Shown piece after piece: positions 18,683-30,513 of a stretch of 64,000 nt of DNA. Below the pieces are notes generated by a model that saw only the letters and a program-made list of their open reading frames with translations, was not told the origin of the DNA and ran no database searches. Source of the DNA: an uncultured Pelagibacteraceae bacterium (GTDB taxonomy: Bacteria > Pseudomonadota > Alphaproteobacteria > Pelagibacterales > Pelagibacteraceae); assembly GCA_902521615.1 (NCBI GenBank), contig CABYSJ010000003.1, positions 28,767-92,766 of the forward strand, in the 5' to 3' direction. The stretch's first letter is position 1; each line of letters opens with the position of its first letter. Position numbers and translations under genes: made by a program.

Positions 18683-19537
18683 TTAATCTTTCCACCTATC
18701 GTGTGTCCAGATCCATTGATCTATATTTTTAAGTATCATTTTTTCTAGAATATTATTAAGAAATTCTGAAATTTCTTTCACAGTTTTCGATTTATTTATT
18801 TTTATGGGTTTTGAAACATACATTTTAAAAAAGTAATTTTTATACCTTTCGATATAAATTGGTACAACATCGCAATTATATTTTTTAATTAATTGAGCTG
18901 GTATTGTTGTTGTGGTAGCTAGATTTTTAAAGAAAAATATTTTTTCTCCCTCTCTAACTCTCTGATCTATCATAAGAGCTATTGATCTTTCTTTATTCAA
19001 ATTATTAATTACATCTCTTGTTCCAGCTCTACCTTTTTTGATTTGATATTTACAGATATCTCTTGTTCTGATTTTTTCCATAATTTTATTAAGATATGGG
19101 TTATTTAAAGGTCTGTATATTGCAGCACATTCAATCCCTGACTTTTCAATTTGCATTGCCATTAATTCAAAATTGTTAAAGTGACCTGATATAAATACCA
19201 CTTTTTGTTGATTTTTTTTAATTTGCTCAAGGTGCTCAATTCCTTCAATGGTTATATATTTTTTTAATTTATTATTTCTAAAATTTTTTAGATGAACATA
19301 TTCTGCAAAAATACGTCCATAATTACCAAGAACATTAGATGCAATTTTTTTATGATCATTTTGAATATTTGCTTTTTTAAGATTTTTTATTATTAATAAT
19401 TTAGATCTAAAAATTGGACCTAAGTATTTTCCTATTAAAAATCCTAGGTTGGATGAAATTTTAAAACCTAAAAGTTTAAATAAAAAAAATAAAAAATATA
19501 TAATAATAAATTGGAGTAAATGATTAATTTTTTTCAT
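18683..19537 (-). CDS. lipid A late acyltransferase (LpxL/HtrB-like)
   Basis: The 284-residue protein has one N-terminal membrane segment and the acyltransferase motif H-x4-E, seen as Gly-His-Phe-Asn-Asn-Phe-Glu near residue 118. Further blocks (Ile-Tyr-Arg-Pro-Leu-Asn-Asn-Pro and Met-Ile-Asp-Gln-Arg) are typical of the LpxL/LpxM lysophospholipid acyltransferase family, which adds secondary acyl chains to Kdo-lipid A. It overlaps lpxK by 14 bp and is last in a lipid A/Kdo operon, which supports the assignment. Which acyl chain it transfers cannot be told from sequence. Confidence 0.88.
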   Translation of the reverse strand: MKKINHLLQFIIIYFLFFLFKLLGFKISSNLGFLIGKYLGPIFRSKLLIIKNLKKANIQNDHKKIASNVLGNYGRIFAEYVHLKNFRNNKLKKYITIEGIEHLEQIKKNQQKVVFISGHFNNFELMAMQIEKSGIECAAIYRPLNNPYLNKIMEKIRTRDICKYQIKKGRAGTRDVINNLNKERSIALMIDQRVREGEKIFFFKNLATTTTIPAQLIKKYNCDVVPIYIERYKNYFFKMYVSKPIKINKSKTVKEISEFLNNILEKMILKNIDQWIWTHDRWKD

Positions 19538-20462
19538 TAATATCTAATAATATTTCTCTAAACTTTTTTAAATTTTTTATATTAAGTTTTATTTTTAAAT
19601 ACTTTATATTTTTTTTTTGATTATAGGATAATCGATAATAATCCTTTTCAGTTGTTATAATTTTTAATTGTTCTCTTTTTGCTATTTTCTTGATTGTATT
19701 TATTTGTTTAAGATTAATAGGATAATGATCAGGAAAAATAATTTTTTTATTAATTTTGAAATTATACTTATTCAATGTATTTTCAAATTCATGTGGATTT
19801 CCGATTCCACAAAACATTAAATATTTTTTTTTTCTATCTAACTTATTTAAATTTGTAGGTTTATAATTGGCTTCAAAAATTTTCAAATTTTTGTTGATAG
19901 ATTTTATTTTTTTCGCAAGTTTCATATTTTTTTTTTCACCATTTAAAAATACCAAATCATAATTTTTTAGTTCATCTAGCTTCTCTCTTAGGGGTCCTGC
20001 AGGAAATAAAAATCCATTTCCAATACCTTCATGAGAATTAAAGCAAACTATTTTCAAATTATAATTAATATTTTTTTGCTGAAGTCCATCATCTAATATT
20101 GCAACTTGAATTTTCTTGTTATCTGAAATTTTTAATGAATTAATTCTTTCATTTGTTGAAATAACTGATCCATTTTTATTAAGCATATTTATCTCATCAA
20201 TTTGATTTAAATATTTTTTTTTTATAAAAACAGTTTTAAATTTTTTTTTTAATATTTTATTTATTTCTATTGCTAAAGACGTTTTGCCAGTTCCTCCAAT
20301 AAAGATATTTCCAATACAAATTGTTCTAATTCTTAATCGTAATCTTTTTTTTGAAAATGATTTTTTAATAATATTTATAAGTATCGTTATTAAAGTAGTG
20401 GGTAACATTAAGTAGGATAAAATATTTTTGTCTTCCCAAAATTTAGGTTTAATTAATTTCAT
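19524..20462 (-). CDS. lpxK: tetraacyldisaccharide 4'-kinase
   Basis: LpxK phosphorylates the 4' position of the lipid A disaccharide at the inner membrane. The 312-residue protein has an N-terminal hydrophobic helix and the P-loop Gly-Asn-Ile-Phe-Ile-Gly-Gly-Thr-Gly-Lys-Thr. Asp-Asp-Gly-Leu-Gln-Gln and Pro-Ala-Gly-Pro-Leu-Arg-Glu are also present, as in other LpxK proteins, as is Phe-Pro-Asp-His-Tyr near the end. It overlaps waaA by 4 bp and the acyltransferase gene by 14 bp. The Lys/Asn content is extreme, in line with neighbouring genes. Confidence 0.94.
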   Translation of the reverse strand: MKLIKPKFWEDKNILSYLMLPTTLITILINIIKKSFSKKRLRLRIRTICIGNIFIGGTGKTSLAIEINKILKKKFKTVFIKKKYLNQIDEINMLNKNGSVISTNERINSLKISDNKKIQVAILDDGLQQKNINYNLKIVCFNSHEGIGNGFLFPAGPLREKLDELKNYDLVFLNGEKKNMKLAKKIKSINKNLKIFEANYKPTNLNKLDRKKKYLMFCGIGNPHEFENTLNKYNFKINKKIIFPDHYPINLKQINTIKKIAKREQLKIITTEKDYYRLSYNQKKNIKYLKIKLNIKNLKKFREILLDINEKN

Positions 20463-21694
20463 ATAAATTTTAAAATATAAGAAGTATTTTTATTTAATAT
20501 TTTATTTCCTATTCTAAATATTTTTCTCTTAATTTTATTTGATAAATTTTTATTTAATTTGCTTTCAATATTTTTCTTCATTTGATTAAAATTGGAAGTA
20601 GTCACTGATATTTTATTTTTTTTTAAATATGCGTAAATTTCTTTAAAATTACAAATATTGGGGCCATTTAAAATAAAATTACCCAATCTAGCAGGTTCCA
20701 GCGGATTTTGCCCACCATGTTTAACGATTGAACCTCCAACAAAAGTAATCTTGCATAATTGGTAAAAATTTGCAGCTTCGCCATATGCATCTACTAAAAA
20801 AATATCTGTATTTTTTCTTATTTTGTTTCGAGAAGAGTAAGTTACAATGTTTAAATTTAATTTTTCTAAATTAGTTATAATTTTTTCTGAGCGGTTAATA
20901 TGTCTGGGAATTATTATTGTTAATAATGTTTTATTGTTTATTTTTAATGCTTTGTGAAGTTTCGCAACTAAAATTTCTTCACCCTCATGAGTACTGGCTG
21001 CACACCAAGTTGTAAATTTTTTAAATTTTCTATAAAATTCAAATTTATTTTGATTTATTTTAATATTTTTACCATAAAACTTTAAATTTCCAGCAATCTT
21101 AATATTTTTGACTCCCAATTTTTTTAGAAATCTTTGAGACTCAAGATTAGAAGGCAGTGCTAGCGATATTTTGCTAAATATACTTGCTGAAAAATTCTTA
21201 AAAATTTTCCATCTTTGAAAACTTTTTTTAGTAATTCTTGCATTTAAAATAATTATAGGAATTTTATTTTTATCTAAATTTTTAAACATATTCGGCCAAA
21301 TTTCAGACTCCACAAATATAGCTAGTTGTGGCTTCCAAATATCTATAAATTTATTTGTTAAATAATTTGTATCTAAAGGATAATATTTATGAATTGTTTT
21401 TTTAAGTTTTTGTTTTTTAAAAATTTTAGCAGAACTTGTTGTTGATGTAGTAAGAATTATTTGTTTGACTGAAAAACTTTTTTCCAATCTTTCTATTATC
21501 GGAATAATACTCATAAGTTCGCCAACACTTGCAGCATGAAGCCATACTGATTTTAATTTATTCATTTTTTTATAAATACATAATTTTTCCTGATATCTTT
21601 TGTAATCCTCTTTTCCATTAATAATTCTGAACAAAAAAATTATTGGTGAAAATAAAAAAATTAAATTAGCAATTACACTATATATAAAATACAT
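20459..21694 (-). CDS. waaA: 3-deoxy-D-manno-octulosonic acid (Kdo) transferase
   Basis: WaaA (KdtA) is the inner-membrane GT30 glycosyltransferase that adds Kdo to lipid A. The 411-residue protein has an N-terminal anchor, then the hallmark Trp-Leu-His-Ala-Ala-Ser-Val-Gly-Glu near residue 51. Glu-Ser-Glu-Ile-Trp-Pro-Asn, Ala-Ser-Thr-His-Glu-Gly-Glu-Glu and the donor-binding Gly-Gly-Gln-Asn-Pro-Leu-Glu-Pro are conserved. It overlaps the msbA-like gene by 1 bp and lpxK by 4 bp. Confidence 0.95.
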   Translation of the reverse strand: MYFIYSVIANLIFLFSPIIFLFRIINGKEDYKRYQEKLCIYKKMNKLKSVWLHAASVGELMSIIPIIERLEKSFSVKQIILTTSTTSSAKIFKKQKLKKTIHKYYPLDTNYLTNKFIDIWKPQLAIFVESEIWPNMFKNLDKNKIPIIILNARITKKSFQRWKIFKNFSASIFSKISLALPSNLESQRFLKKLGVKNIKIAGNLKFYGKNIKINQNKFEFYRKFKKFTTWCAASTHEGEEILVAKLHKALKINNKTLLTIIIPRHINRSEKIITNLEKLNLNIVTYSSRNKIRKNTDIFLVDAYGEAANFYQLCKITFVGGSIVKHGGQNPLEPARLGNFILNGPNICNFKEIYAYLKKNKISVTTSNFNQMKKNIESKLNKNLSNKIKRKIFRIGNKILNKNTSYILKFI

Positions 21695-23436
21695 TAATTT
21701 TTCTTTATTTGTTTTTCATAAAAATTTTTATACATTTTTGAATTTATAAGTAAATTTTCATGAGTACCTGAATCTATAACTTCTCCGTTATCTATTACAT
21801 ATATTTTATCAGAATTGAGAATGGTAGATAATCTGTGTGCAATTACTATTGTTGTTTTGTTTGAGGTCAGTTCATCAAGTGCTTTTTGAATTTTTTCTTC
21901 AGTTTCAGTATCAAGAGAAGATGTTGCTTCATCTAATAGTATAATTTTACTTTTTTTCAAAAAGGCTCTAGCTATAGATATTCTTTGTTTTTCACCACCC
22001 GATAATTTTACTCCATTTTCACCAATCATTGATTCATAACCATTGTCTAAATTATCAATAAAATCCTTGCACATCGCTAATTCTGCAGCTTTAAAAACTT
22101 CGTTATTGCTTGCTTCGGGCTTAGCATATTTAATATTATTTATAACAGTATCATCAAATAGTGTTGTGTTCTGATCTACTATAGAAATTTCTTTTCTAAT
22201 TGATGAAAGACTCATTTTGGAGATATTCTGTCCGTCAATTTCAATATTTCCGTTTACAGGTGAGTAGATTCTTGGAATCATATTCAAGATTGTAGATTTT
22301 CCAGAACCACTATGACCCACTAGAGCAGTCATTCTGTTACCGGAAAATTTTAACGATATATTTTTTAAAACTTTATTTTCTAAATTAGACTTGTATGAAA
22401 AATTTACTTTATTAAAAGTTATATTACCTTGTGAAATATTTAAATCTTCATTTTCCTCGTTTGAAGTTATTTCATTTTTTAGATCAACTATTGGTATAAT
22501 TCTTTCAGCAGCTGCCAAACCTTGGTTTATTGCAACATTAACTTTTGTAAGAGTTTTTACAGGTTGATATGCAAGCATCATTGCTGCCAAAAATGAGAAA
22601 AATTTATTTATCGCTAGCTCACCACTTATAATTAATTTACCTGAATAAAAAATTAATATAGCAATCATTATACCAGTGAGTACTTCCATAATTGGAGTTG
22701 ATCTAATATATATAGCGTGAATTTTTGCAGATTTTTCTTTTAATTTATTTACAAATTTTTCAGATCTTATATTTTCATATTTTTCTCGTTGAAAAATTTT
22801 AATTATTTTGTGGTTTTTAAATAAGTCAATCAAATATCTGTTCAAATCACCCGATCTCTCTTGAGCTTGCGTTGAAACTTTACTCATCCTTTTTCCAAGA
22901 ATTCTTGCCGTTATTGTTGCAAAAGGTATCATTATTATTGCAATTAAAGATAGTTTCCAATTTTGGAAAAACATAATACCCAGTAGACCAACCAAAGTTA
23001 AGCCATCTTTCAATATCGTCAAATATGCATTTGAAAGCATATTTGTAATTTGGTCTACATCGTAATTTACGTTTGAAATATATTTACCAGAATGTTTATT
23101 TTCTATTACTTCTGTGTCAGCTTTAATAAAAGATTTAAGCATATCTACTTGAAGTATTTTTTTAACTTCCTCAGAAACATTAATCATTAAAAGTTTTGCA
23201 AAATAAAGTGATAATCCTTTTGTGCTAAATGCAATAATAATAGCTACTGGTATGATTAATATTAAAGTCTGATCTTTATTTAAGAAAATTTTTTCAATTG
23301 CAGGATCTAACAACCAAGCTATTGAAGAGGTGCTTAATGCAACAATAATTGAAAGAAGAGAGGCTAAAATTATTTTTTTAATAAACCTGTGAGTATAGTC
23401 TTTATATAATCTTTTAAATGCAATTGATTTATTCAT
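21694..23436 (-). CDS. msbA: MsbA-like ABC exporter (permease-ATPase fusion)
   Basis: The 580-residue half-transporter has an N-terminal six-helix domain (about residues 15-310) and a C-terminal ATPase with Walker A GHSGSGKST, signature LSGGEKQR and Walker B ILLDEATSSLD. Lipid flippase MsbA has this architecture, and the position between ubiA and waaA-lpxK supports lipid A export. Multidrug or other lipid exporters look alike, so the substrate is inferred from context. It starts 5 bp after the ubiA stop. Confidence 0.88.
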   Translation of the reverse strand: MNKSIAFKRLYKDYTHRFIKKIILASLLSIIVALSTSSIAWLLDPAIEKIFLNKDQTLILIIPVAIIIAFSTKGLSLYFAKLLMINVSEEVKKILQVDMLKSFIKADTEVIENKHSGKYISNVNYDVDQITNMLSNAYLTILKDGLTLVGLLGIMFFQNWKLSLIAIIMIPFATITARILGKRMSKVSTQAQERSGDLNRYLIDLFKNHKIIKIFQREKYENIRSEKFVNKLKEKSAKIHAIYIRSTPIMEVLTGIMIAILIFYSGKLIISGELAINKFFSFLAAMMLAYQPVKTLTKVNVAINQGLAAAERIIPIVDLKNEITSNEENEDLNISQGNITFNKVNFSYKSNLENKVLKNISLKFSGNRMTALVGHSGSGKSTILNMIPRIYSPVNGNIEIDGQNISKMSLSSIRKEISIVDQNTTLFDDTVINNIKYAKPEASNNEVFKAAELAMCKDFIDNLDNGYESMIGENGVKLSGGEKQRISIARAFLKKSKIILLDEATSSLDTETEEKIQKALDELTSNKTTIVIAHRLSTILNSDKIYVIDNGEVIDSGTHENLLINSKMYKNFYEKQIKKN

Positions 23437-23441
23437 TAAAT

Positions 23442-24308
23442 TTAAATTAATTTTCCAATTAAAAGGTTAATAAAAATAATTAGTCCTAAAAAATTATTGC
23501 TTTTAAATTTATTAAAACAATCATTTGAATTTTTCGTATCTAATTTTTTAATTTGAAAATATAAAAGATGAATAATTGCAAAAATTAAAAACATAAAATA
23601 AAAAAATTTAAAATTCATCAAAACACCAACTAAAATTAAAGAGGCTATAAATAGCATATAGCTGATTGACAAAAATTTTTTTGGATTTTTTTTAAATTTT
23701 ATTGAGGTTGATTTTACTCCTATAATTTCGTCATCTTTAATATCTTGAAATCCATAAATAGTGTCGTAACCTAGTGTCCAAAATATGGCCCCGATATAAA
23801 ATATGATTGGGATTATAGAAATTTCATTTGAAATTGAAATCCATGCTAAAAATAACCCATAATTAAAGGTTATTCCTAAAAATAATTGTGGCCAATAAGT
23901 AATTCTTTTCATTAGAGGATAAGTAAAGGCTAAAGGCATAGAGGCTAAGGCCATTAAAATTGTAAAATTGTTAAAATTAATTAATACTAAAAATGCCAAA
24001 AGACATAAAACACAACTGTAAAATAGAGCAAGATTTAATGATATTTTTCCTGAGGCTATAGGTCTATTTTTTGTTCTTTCAACTTTTTTATCGAAGTTTC
24101 TATCCACAATATCGTTAACAATGCATCCTGCAGACCTCATTAAAATTGATCCCGCAAAAAAAAGTAATGAAAAAAAAAAGTATTTTAATAAATTGGAATC
24201 AAAATCATACACTAATGTTAATCCCCAAATGCATGGCCAAAATAAAAGCATATAACCGATTGGTTTTTTTAATCTTGTGACTTCAATAAATAAGTTTAAT
24301 TGGTTCAT
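23442..24308 (-). CDS. ubiA: 4-hydroxybenzoate polyprenyltransferase
   Basis: UbiA attaches the polyprenyl tail to 4-hydroxybenzoate in ubiquinone synthesis, in the inner membrane. The 288-residue protein is polytopic and carries the first Asp-rich motif Asn-Asp-Ile-Val-Asp-Arg-Asn-Phe-Asp, followed by Arg-Thr-Lys-Asn-Arg-Pro-Ile-Ala-Ser-Gly. The second motif is Tyr-Gly-Phe-Gln-Asp-Ile-Lys-Asp-Asp. The start also has Lys-Pro-Ile-Gly-Tyr-Met-Leu-Leu. It is first in the operon with msbA-waaA-lpxK; its quinone product serves the bc1 complex encoded further on. Confidence 0.95.
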   Translation of the reverse strand: MNQLNLFIEVTRLKKPIGYMLLFWPCIWGLTLVYDFDSNLLKYFFFSLLFFAGSILMRSAGCIVNDIVDRNFDKKVERTKNRPIASGKISLNLALFYSCVLCLLAFLVLINFNNFTILMALASMPLAFTYPLMKRITYWPQLFLGITFNYGLFLAWISISNEISIIPIIFYIGAIFWTLGYDTIYGFQDIKDDEIIGVKSTSIKFKKNPKKFLSISYMLFIASLILVGVLMNFKFFYFMFLIFAIIHLLYFQIKKLDTKNSNDCFNKFKSNNFLGLIIFINLLIGKLI

Positions 24309-24357
24309 ATTTTACTTGTAAATAACAAAGGCTAGTTTCATAATCAAATTGATTCGT

Positions 24358-24762
24358 ATGAATATAGATTACACAGTCACAGCACTAATGTTTCCTGCAA
24401 TTCCGTTATTAATGAGCGTTTATAGCAATAGGTTTCATTCTTTGAGTATTCTAATTCGTCAGCTTCATGACGAACATGTTTATGAAAAACATATTCCTCC
24501 AGAGTGGAAAAAACAGTTTATAAATTTGAGTGGAAGAATAACACTCCTAAGATGGACAATCTTATTTGCATCTTTTGGCTTTCTATTTAATATGCTTACA
24601 GTATTTGCTCTTTATTTAGATGAAGTTTTTCTTGCTAGAGTAATTTTCGGATCTTGTTGTCTATCAATGATTGTATCTATTATTTTTTTTATAAGAGAAA
24701 TTCAAATATCAACGAATGCACTTAAACTCCATATGTCAGATATGGATGTTGATGTTAATTAG
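24358..24762 (+). CDS. DUF2721 family membrane protein
   Basis: The 134-residue protein has a first hydrophobic segment, a soluble part with Arg-Gln-Leu-His-Asp-Glu, and two further transmembrane helices followed by Glu-Ile-Gln-Ile-Ser-Thr-Asn-Ala-Leu. This layout matches DUF2721 proteins of unknown function. The frame also allows a TTG start at 24349; I prefer the ATG at 24358 because no ribosome-binding site favours the TTG. It is a single-gene unit, 49 bp from divergent ubiA, with its 3' end overlapping the convergent quinone reductase by 8 bp. Confidence 0.75.
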   Translation: MNIDYTVTALMFPAIPLLMSVYSNRFHSLSILIRQLHDEHVYEKHIPPEWKKQFINLSGRITLLRWTILFASFGFLFNMLTVFALYLDEVFLARVIFGSCCLSMIVSIIFFIREIQISTNALKLHMSDMDVDVN

Positions 24763-25729
24763 GAACTAACACTGCTGGGCCTAAAATTTTTCGTCCTTCG
24801 AGATCTTTATGAGCTTGGATAACTTCTTCTAATTTGTACTTTTTATAAATTTTAATTTTAATTTTACCAGAGCTTATTTTTTCAAACATTGTTTTTGACG
24901 CCTCATCTAATTCTTCTCTTGTTGACAGATATTGCTGCATAGAGGGTCTTACAAGATATAATCCTTTTGGCTGAATTACTTTTGGCACATTGATATCTGA
25001 TAATGGTCCTGATGCGTTTCCAAATGAAACCATCATTCCTCTTATTGCCAAACATTCAATTGATCCATCTAATGTATCTTTACCAACACCATCATAAACA
25101 ACTGGAACACCTTTACCATTGGTAACCTCCAAAACTTTTTTTGCAAAATCCTCTTTATTGTAATTTATTACGTGATCATACCCATTTTCTTTTGCTATAT
25201 TTAATTTTTCATCTGATCCGACTGTGCCTATTACAGTACAACCTAAACTTTTTGCCCACTGTCCAAAAATTTGACCAACACCACCAGCAGCTGCGTGAAA
25301 TAAAATTGTTTCTCCTGATTTAACAGGATAAGTTTTATGCAAAAGATAAAAAGTCGTTAATCCTTTTGTCATTAAGGTTGCTGCTATTTCGAGATCAATA
25401 CTATCTGGTACTTTAACTAAATTCTTAGTTGGGTAATTTCTGTGTGAACAGTATGAACCCAAAGGAATACCAGCATAAGAAATTTTGTCTCCAACTTTGA
25501 AGTCTTTTACATTTTCCCCAACATCAGTAATAACTCCAGCACCCTCTAAACCTAAACCAATTGGTAGTTTTAATGGGTATAGACCTGATCTATGGTATGT
25601 ATCAATATAATTAAGACCAATTGCTTTTTGTTCAATGGTTACTTGATCAGGACCTGGTTTGTCTAAAGAAATATCTTTAACTTCTAAAACTTCAGGACTA
25701 CCAGTTTTATTAATTTCTACAGCTTTCAT
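24755..25729 (-). CDS. qor: NADPH:quinone oxidoreductase, zinc-free MDR family
   Basis: The 324-residue protein is a medium-chain dehydrogenase/reductase of the quinone reductase class. It has the Tyr-Ile-Asp-Thr-Tyr-His-Arg-Ser-Gly-Leu-Tyr block near residue 42 and the NADPH-binding His-Ala-Ala-Ala-Gly-Gly-Val-Gly-Gln motif near residue 145. The catalytic-zinc ligands of alcohol dehydrogenases are lacking. It reduces quinones or reactive enones with NADPH. It is last in a three-gene minus-strand cluster with a dehalogenase and a pirin, 3 bp after pirin. Confidence 0.93.
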   Translation of the reverse strand: MKAVEINKTGSPEVLEVKDISLDKPGPDQVTIEQKAIGLNYIDTYHRSGLYPLKLPIGLGLEGAGVITDVGENVKDFKVGDKISYAGIPLGSYCSHRNYPTKNLVKVPDSIDLEIAATLMTKGLTTFYLLHKTYPVKSGETILFHAAAGGVGQIFGQWAKSLGCTVIGTVGSDEKLNIAKENGYDHVINYNKEDFAKKVLEVTNGKGVPVVYDGVGKDTLDGSIECLAIRGMMVSFGNASGPLSDINVPKVIQPKGLYLVRPSMQQYLSTREELDEASKTMFEKISSGKIKIKIYKKYKLEEVIQAHKDLEGRKILGPAVLVPN

Positions 25730-25732
25730 AAT

Positions 25733-26569
25733 TTATTTTACAAATGTACCATTATGATAATCTTGAACTGCTTGCAAGATCTCAGCTTTAGTATTCATTA
25801 CAAAAGGTCCACCTCTAGCTATTTCCTCATTAATTGGCTTACCTGAAATCACTAAAAATTTAGCATTTGATTTAGCTTTAATTGTTAAATCTTCACCTCT
25901 AGTTAGTAATATTAAAGTACTATCTATTACTTGATCGTGTTTATCTTTTCCAATTTCTATTTCACCATTAATTAAATAAATAAACTTATTGTGAGTAGAT
26001 GGTAATTTAAAATTAAATTCTTTATCTTTATTGAGCTCAACATCAAAATAAACTGGTTCAACATTATGTCCTTTAACAGGACCTTGAGCTTTTTCAAATT
26101 TTCCAGCTATGACTTTCACTTGTTTATCATCATCTTTATGAACACTCATTTTGTCTGCATCAATATAAATGTATTCAGGCTTACTCATCTTTAATTTTGC
26201 AGGCATATTAATCCATAACTGAAAACCATGAAGTTTTCCTTCTTTCATGGCTGGCATTTCAGAATGAATAATTCCACTTCCTGTTTTCATCCATTGAACA
26301 TCTCCTGCAGTCATTTTACCTTCACCACCAGTACTATCTTTGTGTTCAAAATCTCCAGCTAACATATAGGTCACCGTTTCAATTCCTCGATGAGGGTGGG
26401 GAGGAAAACCTGCAATATAGTCCTCACTATTTTCTGATCCAAATTCATCTAGCATTAAAAAAGGATCAAAGTAATTTGGATCAACACCAATGCTCCTTTT
26501 TAATTTAACACCTGCTCCATCTGAAGCAGGGATAGGGTCAATAATTTTACTAACTTCAATATTTTTCAT
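25733..26569 (-). CDS. pirin family protein
   Basis: Pirins are bicupin iron proteins; some oxidise quercetin, others affect transcription. The 278-residue sequence has the N-terminal cupin metal ligands in Pro-Pro-His-Pro-His-Arg-Gly and Gly-Ser-Gly-Ile-Ile-His-Ser-Glu, followed by His-Gly-Phe-Gln-Leu-Trp-Ile-Asn, a typical pirin block. The C-terminal cupin lacks ligands, as is usual. It lies 20 bp after the dehalogenase gene and 3 bp before qor, so it is probably co-transcribed. Confidence 0.93.
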   Translation of the reverse strand: MKNIEVSKIIDPIPASDGAGVKLKRSIGVDPNYFDPFLMLDEFGSENSEDYIAGFPPHPHRGIETVTYMLAGDFEHKDSTGGEGKMTAGDVQWMKTGSGIIHSEMPAMKEGKLHGFQLWINMPAKLKMSKPEYIYIDADKMSVHKDDDKQVKVIAGKFEKAQGPVKGHNVEPVYFDVELNKDKEFNFKLPSTHNKFIYLINGEIEIGKDKHDQVIDSTLILLTRGEDLTIKAKSNAKFLVISGKPINEEIARGGPFVMNTKAEILQAVQDYHNGTFVK

Positions 26570-26589
26570 TATTCGTAAATAAGAATTTT

Positions 26590-27252
26590 TTATAATATAT
26601 CAAGTAACATACTAAGATCTTTGATTTGATGTTTTGGGACATAATCTAGATTATCAAAAGTATTGTTGTTTCTATTAACCCAAATAGAATTATAACCATA
26701 GTTTCCACCACCTGAAACATCCCAAGTATTTGCACTTAAAAAAGCAACTTCATTTGATCGAATTTGATATTGCTTTATTGGAAGATCGTAAACTTTAGAG
26801 TCTGGTTTATAAATTCCGACCTCTTCAATTGAAAAAATATTATCAAATATATTTTCTAAATTATTGCTCTTAACCAATTCATCAAGAAGGTAAGGAGTAC
26901 CATTTGAAAGAATTGCAAGTTTAAAATCTTTTTCTTTTAATGATTTTAAAACTTCAGGAACTTCTTTAAATGGTGAAAGAATTTTATAAAGATCTAATAA
27001 CTCATTTTTCATTGAAGAGTCTATCTCATAAGCTTTCATAGATTTATCTAAACTATCTTCTGTCACTTGCCAAAAATTCTTATGACGTTTCATTAAACTT
27101 CTGAGCCATGTATATTCTAGTTGTGTGGTTCTCCAATAATTGGCGAAACCTTCCCACTTATCACCTATTTTATCTTTACATTTTTCAGCAGCTGAATTGA
27201 CATCAAATAAGGTGCCGTAAGCATCAAAAATTATTGCTTTAATTTTTTTCAT
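26590..27252 (-). CDS. haloacid dehalogenase type II (HAD family)
   Basis: The 220-residue protein carries the nucleophile motif Phe-Asp-Ala-Tyr-Gly-Thr-Leu-Phe-Asp at about residue 10, Leu-Ser-Asn-Gly-Thr, Lys-Pro-Asp-Ser-Lys-Val-Tyr, and Ala-Asn-Thr-Trp-Asp-Val-Ser-Gly near residue 175. These fit L-2-haloacid dehalogenases, which hydrolyse 2-haloacids to hydroxyacids. The true substrate in a marine oligotroph is not certain. It opens a minus-strand unit with pirin and qor. Its start is only 16 bp from that of the divergent rsmE. Confidence 0.87.
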   Translation of the reverse strand: MKKIKAIIFDAYGTLFDVNSAAEKCKDKIGDKWEGFANYWRTTQLEYTWLRSLMKRHKNFWQVTEDSLDKSMKAYEIDSSMKNELLDLYKILSPFKEVPEVLKSLKEKDFKLAILSNGTPYLLDELVKSNNLENIFDNIFSIEEVGIYKPDSKVYDLPIKQYQIRSNEVAFLSANTWDVSGGGNYGYNSIWVNRNNNTFDNLDYVPKHQIKDLSMLLDIL

Positions 27253-27268
27253 AAACTAACTTATCAAT

Positions 27269-27967
27269 ATGAGTAACATTAGATTATTTTATTCAAAAAG
27301 TTTATCTCTTAATTTGACTGACAAACTTGATAAATCTAAATCTCATTATGTTTCTAAAGTAATGAGAATTAAAGAAAATGAAGTTTTTTCTTTATTTAAC
27401 AATAGTGGAGAATGGGAAGCTAAAATTTTAAATATAACCAAAAGCATAGTTGAGTTTAATGTTACGAAGCAATTAAGACAGAAAGAAAATACAAAAGATC
27501 TTTGGCTGGCTTTCTCTCCAATAAAATCAAATTACTTTAATTTTATGATCCAAAAAGCAACGGAGCTTGGGGTAACTAAGTTTTTACCAGTCATCTTTGA
27601 AAGAACTATTGTTAGAAAGATAAATAAAGAGAGATTGGAAAAAGTAATCATAGAAGCCGCCGAACAATCAAATAGAATAACAGTTCCATCAATTGAGGAT
27701 CCTCAAAAATTAAATAGCTTTCTAAATAATGATATGGATTTAATTTTTACTGATCTCAACACTTCTAATACAAAAATTGACATTAAAAAGTTAACTACTA
27801 AGCCTACTTGCGTAATCATTGGACCAGAGGGAGATTTTTCTGAGGAAGAAAGGGAAGAGATTCTCGGATTTAACGACGTTCAATCAATTAAAATCAATGA
27901 AAACATCTTACGATCTGAAACGGCTGTAATTTCTGCCTTATCGATCATAAATTACGCTATTAATTGA
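27269..27967 (+). CDS. rsmE: 16S rRNA (uracil(1498)-N3)-methyltransferase
   Basis: RsmE is a SPOUT-class methyltransferase of 16S rRNA U1498. The 232-residue protein has an N-terminal PUA-like domain (Ser-His-Tyr-Val-Ser-Lys-Val-Met-Arg) and the C-terminal knot with Ile-Gly-Pro-Glu-Gly-Asp-Phe-Ser-Glu-Glu-Glu and Leu-Arg-Ser-Glu-Thr-Ala. The promoter probably lies at the 5' end of the divergent dehalogenase gene, because the gap is 16 bp. coxB follows after 61 bp. Confidence 0.94.
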   Translation: MSNIRLFYSKSLSLNLTDKLDKSKSHYVSKVMRIKENEVFSLFNNSGEWEAKILNITKSIVEFNVTKQLRQKENTKDLWLAFSPIKSNYFNFMIQKATELGVTKFLPVIFERTIVRKINKERLEKVIIEAAEQSNRITVPSIEDPQKLNSFLNNDMDLIFTDLNTSNTKIDIKKLTTKPTCVIIGPEGDFSEEEREEILGFNDVQSIKINENILRSETAVISALSIINYAIN

Positions 27968-28028
27968 TATTTTGTCGCTAAAAGTAAAAGTGTATTTTTT
28001 TAAAAGACACTCTATATAGGGTAAAAAA

Positions 28029-30480
<2,452 letters not shown>

Positions 30481-30513
30481 GTTTAGCAAACAAGATTTTT
30501 TAACTTTAAATTA

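Noticed and set aside
24349..24357. TTG start for the DUF2721 protein
   Set aside because: An ATG three codons later is available and no ribosome-binding site favours the TTG.
27985..28012. Small hairpin (AGTGT/ACACT) in the coxB leader
   Set aside because: The stem has only 5 bp with a long A/T loop; this is expected by chance in AT-rich DNA and does not fit a known riboswitch or terminator.
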